Assembly: GCA_019232625.1 (NCBI GenBank)
Contig: JAFANP010000038.1
Span: forward strand, 1-64,000
Origin: Alphaproteobacteria bacterium
GTDB taxonomy: Bacteria > Pseudomonadota > Alphaproteobacteria > Sphingomonadales > Sphingomonadaceae
DNA length: 64,000 nucleotides
Reading direction: 5' to 3'
The notes beneath the pieces are model-generated. The model was not told where the DNA came from, ran no database searches, and was given only the letters and a program-made list of their open reading frames with translations. The position numbers and the translations under genes are program-made. Every line of letters begins with the position of its first letter. Within the stretch, counting starts at the first letter, position 1. Shown in pieces: positions 42,948-51,800 of the stretch.

Positions 42948-44072
42948 TCAGCCCCTCATGGCTCTGGCGCGGTCGGTCAGGAGATCCTCGATCAGACGAG
43001 CGCAGGCGCCGATGTCGCCCTCGCCGATGTCGATCTCGCAAGCGACCTTCGCATGCGTTTCGACGATCTGGGCGACCGTTCGGGTATCGGAGCGGCGATA
43101 GGGCCAGAAGGGCTGGCTGTAGTCGATGCCGTCGAACAGGCTCGAGGCGAGGAGGTCGACGAGCTTGGACCCCTCCATGTCGGCCGACTGGGTCGAGGCG
43201 GCGCCGCTGCGCGTCAGCCGGACGACCGCGTGGAGCGGCGCCGTCGGGCTGATCGTCGCCCGGAACGCATCGGCGAACTGGGCGACCGACAGGCTGACGT
43301 CGGAATCCGGAACGTTCATCCCGACCCTGTGGGGGTTGGGAAGCCCGGCGCTGCGCCAGGCCCTGAGGCTGTCGTAGCGCTCGAGCGTCCCTGGCCGGAT
43401 GTTGACCGAGACCGGCAGGCCGACGACCCGGCCGTTGGGAAAGAGGAAGATCCGGTCGTTCGACGTGAAGCGCGCGCCGCGGCTGACGAGCTCGCAAATC
43501 TGGGTGGTCTTGCCGGCGAACTTGTCGCCCAGGATGACCACGCCGACGCCGCCGATCGTGACGCAGCCGGCGTGGAGATAGGCGCCGCCCGCCAGGCTCC
43601 AGTCGGAGCTCAGCCGGTTGCGGACGAGCCTCGCCAGCCCGAGATGGGGCGGGATCACGCCGTCGTGAGACGTCAGGATGACGGTTCGGTCGGCGAGGAA
43701 GACGGTGAGGTCGGCGAAGGCGGCCTCCTCGAAGCGGACGTGCCAGGCGACATCGCCGCTCAGGCCGCTGGCGATCGCCAGCCGCGTGCCGGCGATCGGA
43801 GTCGCGCCCAGCCTGGCCTCGTCCGCCCAGGCCCGAACCTCCGCTCCGGCGGTGGCGACGTCCAGGATGTGGGCGTGGGGCACCGCGGAGGGGACGTAAT
43901 AGCCGGACAGGTAATCGAGCGTCTGGGAGAGGACCCAAGGCGCCGCGATCAGCCCGATCGCGTGGTTCGGATCGAACGGCGCCGCGACGTTGATCGACGG
44001 CTTTGAGGCGCGCGCGCGCAGCGCCTCGAGCCAGGGCGGCGGCGGCGTACGGGCGGCGGCGGGAACGGCCAT
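42948..44072 (-). CDS. HPr-kinase-like P-loop protein
   Basis: A 374-residue protein. The central domain has GDKFAGKTTQICELVSRG (Walker A) preceded by LHAGCVTIGGVGVVIL, the fold pattern of HprK/P-type kinases, followed by TSNDRIFLF where the basic/acid pair of this family is expected. The N-terminal 150 residues are unassigned. HprK-like proteins occur in several peptide and small-molecule clusters as metabolite or peptide kinases. Starts at the ATG at 44072, nine bases before the Dcd-like stop. Confidence 0.7.
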   Translation of the reverse strand: MAVPAAARTPPPPWLEALRARASKPSINVAAPFDPNHAIGLIAAPWVLSQTLDYLSGYYVPSAVPHAHILDVATAGAEVRAWADEARLGATPIAGTRLAIASGLSGDVAWHVRFEEAAFADLTVFLADRTVILTSHDGVIPPHLGLARLVRNRLSSDWSLAGGAYLHAGCVTIGGVGVVILGDKFAGKTTQICELVSRGARFTSNDRIFLFPNGRVVGLPVSVNIRPGTLERYDSLRAWRSAGLPNPHRVGMNVPDSDVSLSVAQFADAFRATISPTAPLHAVVRLTRSGAASTQSADMEGSKLVDLLASSLFDGIDYSQPFWPYRRSDTRTVAQIVETHAKVACEIDIGEGDIGACARLIEDLLTDRARAMRG

Positions 44073-44080
44073 GACCCGGC

Positions 44081-44599
44081 CTAGCTCGGGTCTTTGAAGA
44101 TGAGCGACTTACGCGGCCCGTCTGAGTTGCGATACTTGCCCTCGTAGAGCTTGATCTCGCCAATCGGCTGCCAGAACGTCATCTGGGCGATCCGCATGCC
44201 CCGGTGCAGGCGGAACGGAAGCGTCGAATAGAATTGGAAGGTGATCCGCCCGACCGAGCCGATGTCGATGAGATCGGCGGTGACGTGGACGAAGAGCCCG
44301 GCTCGGGCGGTGCTCGACTTGGCGTGGAGAAGCGGCACGAAATGGTCGCTGCCGACCACCTCCGCCGAGCAGCCCAGGCAAAAGCCGCCCGCCGGCAGCA
44401 GCAGCCCCTCGTCGGGGATCGGGACCTCCACCACATTGGCCTCGACCCGGGGGTCGATCGGCTCGCTGGTATATTGCAGCACCCGGTCGCCGAGCGTCAG
44501 GTCGATGCTGTTCGGGTTGACGTGATCGTCGCAGAACGGATCGCACACGATGTGTCCGCGCAGGATCCGCGTCCGGATTTCGGAGCCTGTCAGGATCAC
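44081..44599 (-). CDS. dCTP deaminase-like protein with Glu-to-Gln change
   Basis: A 172-residue protein of the dCTP deaminase/dUTPase fold. NPNSIDLTLGD, KSSTARAGLFVHVTA and the late KYRN motif match E. coli Dcd, but the strand carrying catalytic Glu138 (VLEFYN in E. coli) reads ITFQFYS, i.e. Gln. Deamination is therefore doubtful in this subunit alone. The GTG at 44599 overlaps the stop of the second Dcd-like gene (GTGA), so the two products are made together and may form a mixed trimer. Confidence 0.75.
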   Translation of the reverse strand: MILTGSEIRTRILRGHIVCDPFCDDHVNPNSIDLTLGDRVLQYTSEPIDPRVEANVVEVPIPDEGLLLPAGGFCLGCSAEVVGSDHFVPLLHAKSSTARAGLFVHVTADLIDIGSVGRITFQFYSTLPFRLHRGMRIAQMTFWQPIGEIKLYEGKYRNSDGPRKSLIFKDPS

Positions 44600-45135
44600 T
44601 GCTTCGTCACCGATGCGTCGCTGCTGCGGAAGCGGGAATCGTGGAATTTCGAAGGCATGGGCTCGTTGTGCCGGCCGAACCAGCCTTGGTACGGCAAATG
44701 CTCCCCCACGCAGCACCAGAAGGAGACCTGGCCGAACGTCTGGCCCGGATAGACGTAGACGTCGTGCGCCGACACGATCTCAAGCGTCCAGCGGTGTATC
44801 GCCCCCATATGGCCCAGGTTGGCCGACACCTGGACGAAGATCCCGAGGCGCCCGATCGAGCTCCGCCCGATCAGCGAGGTCACGTATTTCGGGCTGCCGA
44901 TGCGCTCGAGCGTGTGCCCCAGATAGAGGCGGCGCTTCTCCAGGAGTATACGGCCGTCGACCGGCTCGAGCTTCCGGCGCCTGTGCTTTCCGCCCGCCGT
45001 CGTCTCGATCCGATAGATGTCGCTGCCGAGCCGATAGTTATAGCTGTTCGGATTGACGGCCGCAGGCGTGAAGGGGTCGATGGTGATGTCGCCGGATTCG
45101 ACTGCCTGACTGATTGCACTCCCGGTAAGTATCAC
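44596..45135 (-). CDS. dCTP deaminase-like protein with Glu retained
   Basis: A 179-residue paralogue of the gene at 44081. It starts MILTGSAISQAVESGDI, has NPNSYNYRLGSD, GRSSIGRLGIFVQVSANLG and WTLEIVS, keeping the Ser, Arg and Glu of the Dcd active site. The C terminus diverges (YQGWFGRHNEPMPSKF). It may deaminate or bind a cytosine-containing pathway intermediate. GTG start at 45135 with a GGGGGAG ribosome binding site adjacent. It follows the APH-like gene by 39 bases. Confidence 0.75.
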   Translation of the reverse strand: MILTGSAISQAVESGDITIDPFTPAAVNPNSYNYRLGSDIYRIETTAGGKHRRRKLEPVDGRILLEKRRLYLGHTLERIGSPKYVTSLIGRSSIGRLGIFVQVSANLGHMGAIHRWTLEIVSAHDVYVYPGQTFGQVSFWCCVGEHLPYQGWFGRHNEPMPSKFHDSRFRSSDASVTKQ

Positions 45136-45174
45136 GCTCCCCCCTTCCCACGAGTCGAAACCGTCTTGTGGCCC

Positions 45175-46713
45175 CTACCACTTCGCAACGCTATCAAGCT
45201 CATCTGCAGGCTGTAAGTTGATATGCCGATCGGAGCGCCAGTTATTTGCCAATTCCGCGTTGGCGCCGCACCGGGTACACTTCGTTAGGACCAACTCATC
45301 CCCCGGACCAAGGGGAATTCGGCGCAGGACGGCCTCCGCCGCCGCGTCCGACTTGCCGAGCGACGATGTCGCCAGGATCTCGTAGCCCTCGACAACGGGC
45401 AGAACTATCCGCGCCGCCGCCAGGCGCGGCCCGGCGACCTTCGCGAACGATTCCCCGCAGCAATCGCAACTACCGGCGACCAGGATCGATCGGCCGCCGC
45501 TGCGGGACGACTTGCGCGGGGAAGCGGCGAGACGGCGCCAGCTGGCCGGAAGGCCGAAATCGCCTTCGACCACGGTCACCTCGCCTGTCGTCCAGGGCTC
45601 GAAGTCATAATGGATCCGGTCGAACGACGGGCGGGCGTCCGCGACCGCATCCACGGCCGCGACGTCTTCAAGGCACAGGCCGGGCAAGTCTCGCCTCAGG
45701 CGCTCCAGCTCGTCGAGCATGAGGGGAAGCTGGGCGAGCGAGAAGTCGCCGCGCATCAGGCCGAGGCAATAGACCTCGATGGCGAAGGCCTCGCCGACGG
45801 CCGGAAGGCAGGCGCGCTCCGCCGGCTCGAGCGGTGCGTTGCGCTGGTAGGCGCGTAGCGGCGCCGCCGCGGCCTCGATCGGGCGGAAGCGGGCCGCCCC
45901 GTCGAAATTGGTGCTCTGCGCCTGGTAGCGAAGCAGGCCGAAGGAGAACATCGCTTCGGCGACGTCGTGCAAGCGCTGCGCATGATCGGCATTGTCGAAG
46001 TCGCAGGCGAGCGCCTGCCTTCCGTCTTCCGAGAGGACGATGTTCCAGGGGCTGAAGTCGCCATGTATCCCGGTCCGAGGCAGAGCGCGCCAACCTGCCG
46101 CGGCCGCCTCGTCCCGGACCCGGGCGAGGCGCGGCGCGAAGGCCGCGGCCAGCGCATGGCCGGGGTCCGAGCCCGCTTCCTCCAGCAGTTCCTGCGCCAG
46201 CGTCACGTGATCGGCGACCAGGTCGAAATAATCTTCGTTGGTCGCGAGCCCGGGATTTTCGGGCTTCACCGCGTGCAGCGAGGCGAGGAGGCGCATCGCG
46301 GCGGCGACCTCCCCCTCCCCTCCGGTCCATGCCGATCCGACGATCGCGCGGGTCAGCGTGAAGCGCGCGCCGTCGACCTCCGCCCAGGCCGATCCGCGAC
46401 TCGTCCGCATCGGCATCGGCACCGGCACCCCTGCCGCGTGGAGCCGCTCGGTCCAGTCGTGGCGAAACCGGTTGAGCGACGGCTCGTCGCAATACCAGGG
46501 GATCTGCTTCAGGAAGAAAGCCCCGTCCGGCGTGTCGACGAATATCTTCCGGGCGGTCTTGGTCCGGTCGCCCAGGGCCACCGGCGCCGGCCGCTCGAAC
46601 AGGACGTGGTGGGTGGAGTAGCGGGACCCCAGGCCATAGGCTTCGAGTATGGCGTCGAGCTCAGGCTGGCGGATCGGCTGGTGGTAGCGCGACGGGCGCC
46701 GCTTAACCGGCAT
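45175..46713 (-). CDS. aminoglycoside-phosphotransferase-like kinase with C-terminal Cys-rich tail
   Basis: A 512-residue protein. Residues about 20-310 are an APH-fold kinase with ARKIFVDT, the catalytic loop HGDFSPWNIVL and the metal-binding DFDNADH, all intact. After a linker the last 130 residues contain two Cys pairs, CDCCGESF and CTRCGAN, spaced like a zinc ribbon split by an insert. It may phosphorylate a pathway intermediate. ATG at 46713; overlaps the aminotransferase stop by 11 bases, so it is in the same operon. Confidence 0.74.
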   Translation of the reverse strand: MPVKRRPSRYHQPIRQPELDAILEAYGLGSRYSTHHVLFERPAPVALGDRTKTARKIFVDTPDGAFFLKQIPWYCDEPSLNRFRHDWTERLHAAGVPVPMPMRTSRGSAWAEVDGARFTLTRAIVGSAWTGGEGEVAAAMRLLASLHAVKPENPGLATNEDYFDLVADHVTLAQELLEEAGSDPGHALAAAFAPRLARVRDEAAAAGWRALPRTGIHGDFSPWNIVLSEDGRQALACDFDNADHAQRLHDVAEAMFSFGLLRYQAQSTNFDGAARFRPIEAAAAPLRAYQRNAPLEPAERACLPAVGEAFAIEVYCLGLMRGDFSLAQLPLMLDELERLRRDLPGLCLEDVAAVDAVADARPSFDRIHYDFEPWTTGEVTVVEGDFGLPASWRRLAASPRKSSRSGGRSILVAGSCDCCGESFAKVAGPRLAAARIVLPVVEGYEILATSSLGKSDAAAEAVLRRIPLGPGDELVLTKCTRCGANAELANNWRSDRHINLQPADELDSVAKW

Positions 46714-48022
46714 GGCGGCGGCGCCTGTCCTGCGCCAGGATCGGCTCCACGCGCTCGATCGCTTCGGCAACCGCGTCGGCACCGAGCCCGAGATACATGC
46801 GCACCCAGCTGTCGCCCTGCTCCATCCCGAGGCCGGACGCGCTGGGCAGGAGCGGTGACAGGCTGACCCCCCGCTCCGCCGCGGCCGCCAGGAAGCTTGC
46901 CGTCGGCCGCGGCTCGCCCCGGAACGGGGGGGGCACGCGGAACGCCAGGAACGGCGTGGCGTCGCCGGCGACGACGTCTTCCGGTCCGAGCCCCAGCGCG
47001 GGCAGCATGTCGGTGGCCGCGCGGCGGGCGCTGGACTGGATGTCGCGCCGCGCCTTTATGTCGGCGGCCGCCGCCTCCGAGCCGATCCAGCGGCTCAACG
47101 CCCATTGCACCCGACCGCCGACGTTGAGCGAGCGCGCGGCGAGCTGGCGCTGGAGCCCCAGCACGCTTTCCTCGCCGCCCAGATAGGCGCCGACCGACCA
47201 GCCGTTGCAGCCGAACTGCTTGCCCAGCGAGCGGACGAGCAGGAACGGCAGGGAAGGCTCGGCGCCGCACGTCTCCAGGAGCGCGTTCAGCGCCGACGAG
47301 GGGGTGGTGCCGCTGTCGGTGAGGCCGTGATAGGCGTCGTCGATCAGGAGGGCGGCGCCCGCCTCGGAGGCCAGCCGGACGATCGACCGAAGGAGATCGT
47401 CCGGCCAGTTGAGCGCCGTCGGGTTATGCTGCGGGTTCAGCACCACGAGCTGGCGGGCCGAGCGCGGAACGGACGCGATCGCCGCCTCGATCTGCCGCAG
47501 GTCGGGAGCGAAGCCGTCGCGGGGCGAAAGCGCGATCGGATTGGGGACGAACCCCAGCGGCGTGAAGACCCCGCGATAATCCCAGCTCGGGGTGAAGCTG
47601 GTGAGGTGGAGCCGCTCGCCGCGCCAGCATTCGCTCGCCAGCCACGCGCCGAAGGCGTGCATGAGCGAGCGGGTCCCGGTCGGGCTCGCTCCGGCGCGCA
47701 GCGGCGAGGAAGCGAGCGGAAGGCGATATTCGTCGGACAGCCACGCGACGATGGCGCGCTGGAGCTCCGGCAGCCCGGAGGGCGCCAGGAGATAGCCGTC
47801 CGAATAAGCCGGCGCCTCCGACAACAGCGCGACGAGGCCGGCGGGCGCGCCGCGCCAGGTTTCCCCCAGCGCCAGCGGGATCGGCGGACCCTCGCGGCAC
47901 CCCCCCTCGATATAGTTCCTCAGCGCGGCATTGTCCGGGCAGGGATCGAAACCGTCGCAGCCGCCGAGGAGGTCGGCAAGGCTGCCGGCATCCAGCGGCG
48001 AGCTGCTAGAAGAGTTCAACAT
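46703..48022 (-). CDS. class I/II pyridoxal-phosphate aminotransferase
   Basis: A 439-residue fold-type I PLP enzyme. NPQHNPTALNW, the cofactor Asp/Tyr in DDAYHGLTD and the Schiff-base Lys in VRSLGKQFGCNGW are visible. It probably aminates a ketone or the aldehyde made by the reductase gene upstream; a decarboxylating or condensing role is also possible within this fold. ATG at 48022; its start overlaps the methyltransferase stop by 17 bases. Confidence 0.83.
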   Translation of the reverse strand: MLNSSSSSPLDAGSLADLLGGCDGFDPCPDNAALRNYIEGGCREGPPIPLALGETWRGAPAGLVALLSEAPAYSDGYLLAPSGLPELQRAIVAWLSDEYRLPLASSPLRAGASPTGTRSLMHAFGAWLASECWRGERLHLTSFTPSWDYRGVFTPLGFVPNPIALSPRDGFAPDLRQIEAAIASVPRSARQLVVLNPQHNPTALNWPDDLLRSIVRLASEAGAALLIDDAYHGLTDSGTTPSSALNALLETCGAEPSLPFLLVRSLGKQFGCNGWSVGAYLGGEESVLGLQRQLAARSLNVGGRVQWALSRWIGSEAAAADIKARRDIQSSARRAATDMLPALGLGPEDVVAGDATPFLAFRVPPPFRGEPRPTASFLAAAAERGVSLSPLLPSASGLGMEQGDSWVRMYLGLGADAVAEAIERVEPILAQDRRRRHAG

Positions 48023-48827
48023 AGCGATGGGGATAGGTTGACGCGCGATACCTGAGGACCAGCACGTTGTAGCCCTGATAGGGACGAAGCGCGTTCGACG
48101 TCTGCCTCACCTCGAAGAGGCGATCGAACATCTCCTCCTTCCAGTCGCGATCGTCGATCTGGTGGAAGCGGGCGGCGCGCTCGATGGTCGAGCGGCAATA
48201 ATTGCGGACCTGCTCGTCCGACTCGATCGCCAGCTCCTTGCGCGATTCGTAGATCACCTCGTAGCGCAGGTAGGGCGCCATCACCTCGTCATACCCCTCG
48301 GTGGTCGGCAGCACGCCGAAGACTCGCCGGCCGCGTTCGAGCAGCTCCTGGGGGATCTCCGATCGCACGTAGAAGGGGGACGCGAGGATGCAGCCTCCGT
48401 CGACCAGGAGCTGCGGCAGACGGGCGATGATCCCGTCCGGATTGGGGAAGAAGCGCAAGCCGCCGCCGAGCGCGATATGCGTATAGGGCCGGTCGGGCGT
48501 GAAGCTGTGGGCGTCGCCGCACTCGTAGGTGACCCTGGCCTCGGGCGCGTAGAGGGCGGCGTTGTGCCGCGCCGCGTCGACCGCCGGCCCGGAGACGTCG
48601 AGACCGTGCGCCGTGCAGCCGGTGAGGACGGCCAGCTCGCGGGCCTGGAAGCCCGTCGTGCAACCGAATTGCAGCAGCCGGCCCTCGGGCCCGAGCCTCG
48701 AGAAGATCGCCCATTCGTTGAGCGTCGAGTAAGCCCCGGGCAGGACGTTCCACTGGTTTATGTATCCGACGAAGTCCGGATAGTTCATCTCATGTGACGA
48801 GGGCTGTTGCTTCAGTAAAGTGGCCAT
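48006..48827 (-). CDS. class I SAM-dependent methyltransferase
   Basis: A 273-residue protein. The SAM motif I is LLQFGCTTGFQAREL (a variant of the usual DxGxGxG), followed by GLDVSGPAVDAAR and YECGDAHSFTPD. It should methylate a pathway intermediate. The ATG at 48827 has GGAG seven bases upstream; that site is one arm of a 9-bp inverted repeat reaching back to the end of the reductase gene, so initiation may be regulated or coupled. Confidence 0.8.
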   Translation of the reverse strand: MATLLKQQPSSHEMNYPDFVGYINQWNVLPGAYSTLNEWAIFSRLGPEGRLLQFGCTTGFQARELAVLTGCTAHGLDVSGPAVDAARHNAALYAPEARVTYECGDAHSFTPDRPYTHIALGGGLRFFPNPDGIIARLPQLLVDGGCILASPFYVRSEIPQELLERGRRVFGVLPTTEGYDEVMAPYLRYEVIYESRKELAIESDEQVRNYCRSTIERAARFHQIDDRDWKEEMFDRLFEVRQTSNALRPYQGYNVLVLRYRASTYPHRYVELF

Positions 48828-48830
48828 GAT

Positions 48831-48891
48831 CTCGCTCCGCGATTTAAGTGCTATTGATGGTTTCCGCCGCTTCGCGACGAGACGGAGCGAG
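48831..48891 (-). promoter_or_regulatory. inverted repeat masking the methyltransferase ribosome binding site
   Basis: CTCGCTCCG (48831-48839) and CGGAGCGAG (48883-48891) can pair in the message across a 43-base loop. The distal arm contains the GGAGCGAG that serves as the methyltransferase ribosome binding site; the proximal arm ends three bases from the reductase stop codon. Confidence 0.4.
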
Positions 48892-48893
48892 TC

Positions 48894-51800
48894 CTAGGGC
48901 TGGTCCAGACCCTGGCGGCGCATGAAGCGCAATATGCCCCCGACCGTGTCGTCGAGCGAAGGATCGGGAAGTCCGCCCGCCCGCGCGCGCGCTTCTTGGT
49001 ACCTGCTCGAGTCGTACCGCTTGAACTCCATGCTCGAAATGTTGTCGACCGAGTTGATCAGGAAGTCGAGCAAGGGGAACAGGATGTCCCGGCGCGTGCA
49101 GCGGCGGATCACTTCGGGCACGAACTCACGCAACGCGAAATGCTCGAAGGGCCGCCCCGTCTGGTCCGTGATCCGGTCGGTCACGTCGCGCATCGTCGCG
49201 AAATCGTCCCGCACCACGTGGAAGGTCTCGCCCAGCGTGTAGGGGAGATCGGAGATCCCGACGACATTGGCCGCGACGATGTCGACCGGCGTGAAGCTCA
49301 CCTGGTTCTGAGCGCTCACCCCGACGCCGTGGTCGATCATGAACTTGAGCAGCCGGATCGTGATGTCGAAGGCGTTGCCGCCCCCTTCCGTGGACGGAGT
49401 GATCAGCGCCGGCCGGAAAATGCGGGTCGGCAGTCCGGCCTTGGCCGCGTTGGCGACGATCCTTTCGGAGCTCCACTTGCTCTGGCTGTAGCCGAAGTCG
49501 AGCAGCGCCATCTCCGTATTGCCGTCCGTCTCCAGCAGGACCGGCTTGGTGGCCCATCCGAAGATGAAGGTGGTCGAGATGTGGTTGAAGACCTTCGTCC
49601 GCCTGCCCGCGGCCAGCTCCAGCAACGCCTTCGTTCCCTCGACATTGGCATCGCGCATGTGGAGGTAGTCGAACAGATAGTTCACCACCGCGCCGTTGTG
49701 CACGATGGTCGAGGTCTCGCTCTCGATCCTGTCGCGGTCATATCCCGACAGACCGAGGCCGGGGGCCGCGAGGTCGCCGAGCACGATCTCGGTCTTCGCC
49801 TCGACCAGGTCGCACCAGTCCCGCGAGATGCCGGACGATTCGAGGGAGCGGCGAAGTCTCGCCCGCGCCGAGTCCGCGTCGGCGCCGCGCACCATGGCGA
49901 CGACGTCGCGGCCCCGCTTTGCCAGCTCGAGGAGCAGGAAGGGGCCGAGGAAGCCGGTCGCCCCGGTCAGGAGCGTTTTGCCGTCCTGGGCGGGAGGCGG
50001 CATCACCGGAGGGAAGGCCGGGACGATCTTCGCATCGGCGGCCATGCACTGGGCGTCCAGCTTCCGCGCCTCCGCGCGGTCCAGGGCGACCTCGTGGCGA
50101 AGCCTCGCGATGCTCTCCATCGTCGCGGTTTCGGTGGCGGCCGCAAGCGCGACGAGGCGCCTCACCGGCGTCCGCTGGATCATGCGGACGTCGACCGCGG
50201 CGATCAGGTCCTCGCCGCCATGCGTGGTCAGCAGTTCCTGCAGCTCGTGCATGACTCCGACGAGGTCGAGCGAGCTGATGCCGATCTGGGCGAAATTCTC
50301 CGTTTCGTCGCCGGTGAGGCCGTAGCGTTGGAGCAGCCACGCGAACGGGGTTTCGCCCGGTTCGGAGAACCGCTCGGGACGCACCCAGCGCTCGCGCACC
50401 TCGAAAAGGCCGTCGAGCAGCATCGAGCCGGCCAGATGCCGCCTCAACTTGCCCGAAGTGGTGCGAGGCAGCGCCCGCGACGGCACGAGGAGCACTTCGT
50501 CCAGCTCGATCCCGAGATCGACCTGGACGGCATTGGCGGCGTCCTCCAGACGGACCTTCTGCCGGCGCTTCTCCTCGACGAGAAGGACGATGCGGTTCGG
50601 AGCCCCCTCCTGGTGGACCTCGATCGCCGCGACGTCGGCTCCGCCGCCCGCGAGGGCGAAGCTTGCCGTGACCTCGATGTCGCTCGGATGGAAGTTCTGG
50701 CCGCGGACGATGATCACGTCCTTGCTTCGGCCGCAGACGACCAGTTCACCCTTGTGGATGAAGCCGAGGTCTCCCGTCGCGAGATAGTTCCAGGCGTCTC
50801 CGTTGAGCTTGTTGCCGAACGTCTTGAGGCTGGCGTCTTCCTTCTGCCAATAGCCCGCGGCGACGGAGCCGCCGCTGATCCATATCTCCCCCACCGTCCC
50901 GTCGCTCACCGACTTGCGGCTGCTCGGATCGACGATGGCGAGGCGCGTATTGCCGAGCGGGCGGCCGCAGCTCATCAGGCGCGTCGCCGCGGCGATCCCG
51001 GAGACGCTGACCGCCTCGCGCGCCTGGCCGCGCGCCAGGTCCTTGCGGGCCACCGGCAGCGCCGTGCTGCCATAGCTCGTCACGCCGAGCGTCGCCTCGG
51101 CAAGGCCGTACGCAACGTAGAAGGCCTTCGAGTCGAGCCCGCGCGGCGCCAGGGCGCGCAGGAAGCGTGAATAGGTGTCCGGACGGATCGTCTCTGCCGC
51201 CATCTGCATGATGCGCATCGACGAAAGGTCGTAGCTGACGAGGTCCGATATGTCGGTGCGGTCGAGCACCAGGTCGTAGGCGAAATTGGGCGCGGAGGTC
51301 GCGGTCGCCTTGACCCTGGTGATGAGCTCGAGCCACAGCTGCGGGCGGGCTATGAACGTCGCCGGCGAGAAGCCGTGGATTTCGCCGCCGGCGAGCGCCG
51401 GAAACAGGCAATAGCCGATCAGCCCCAGGTCGTGATGTTGCGGCAGCCAGGTCACCGCGACCGGCGGGTGGTCGAGCACCACGCTGCAATTGTGCAGGAT
51501 GTTGGCGTGGGTGACCATCACCCCCTTGGGAACGCTGGTCGAGCCCGACGTATATTGGAGAAGCGCGATGTCGTCGCCGTCGATCGGCGCGGAGGCGACA
51601 TCGTCGGCGCGCGCATCGGCCCAGATCCGGGAATCGAACGTGGCGACCAGGTCGGTGCTCGTTCCGCCGTTGGTGAGCAGCGCGGTTGGGGCACAATCCT
51701 CCACGACCTGCGCGACGCGATGATGGCCGGCCTTCTGGCCCAGCGCCGGGACGGGCACCGGTATGGCGCCGAGCCGCAGCGCCGCGAAATAGGCCGCGAT

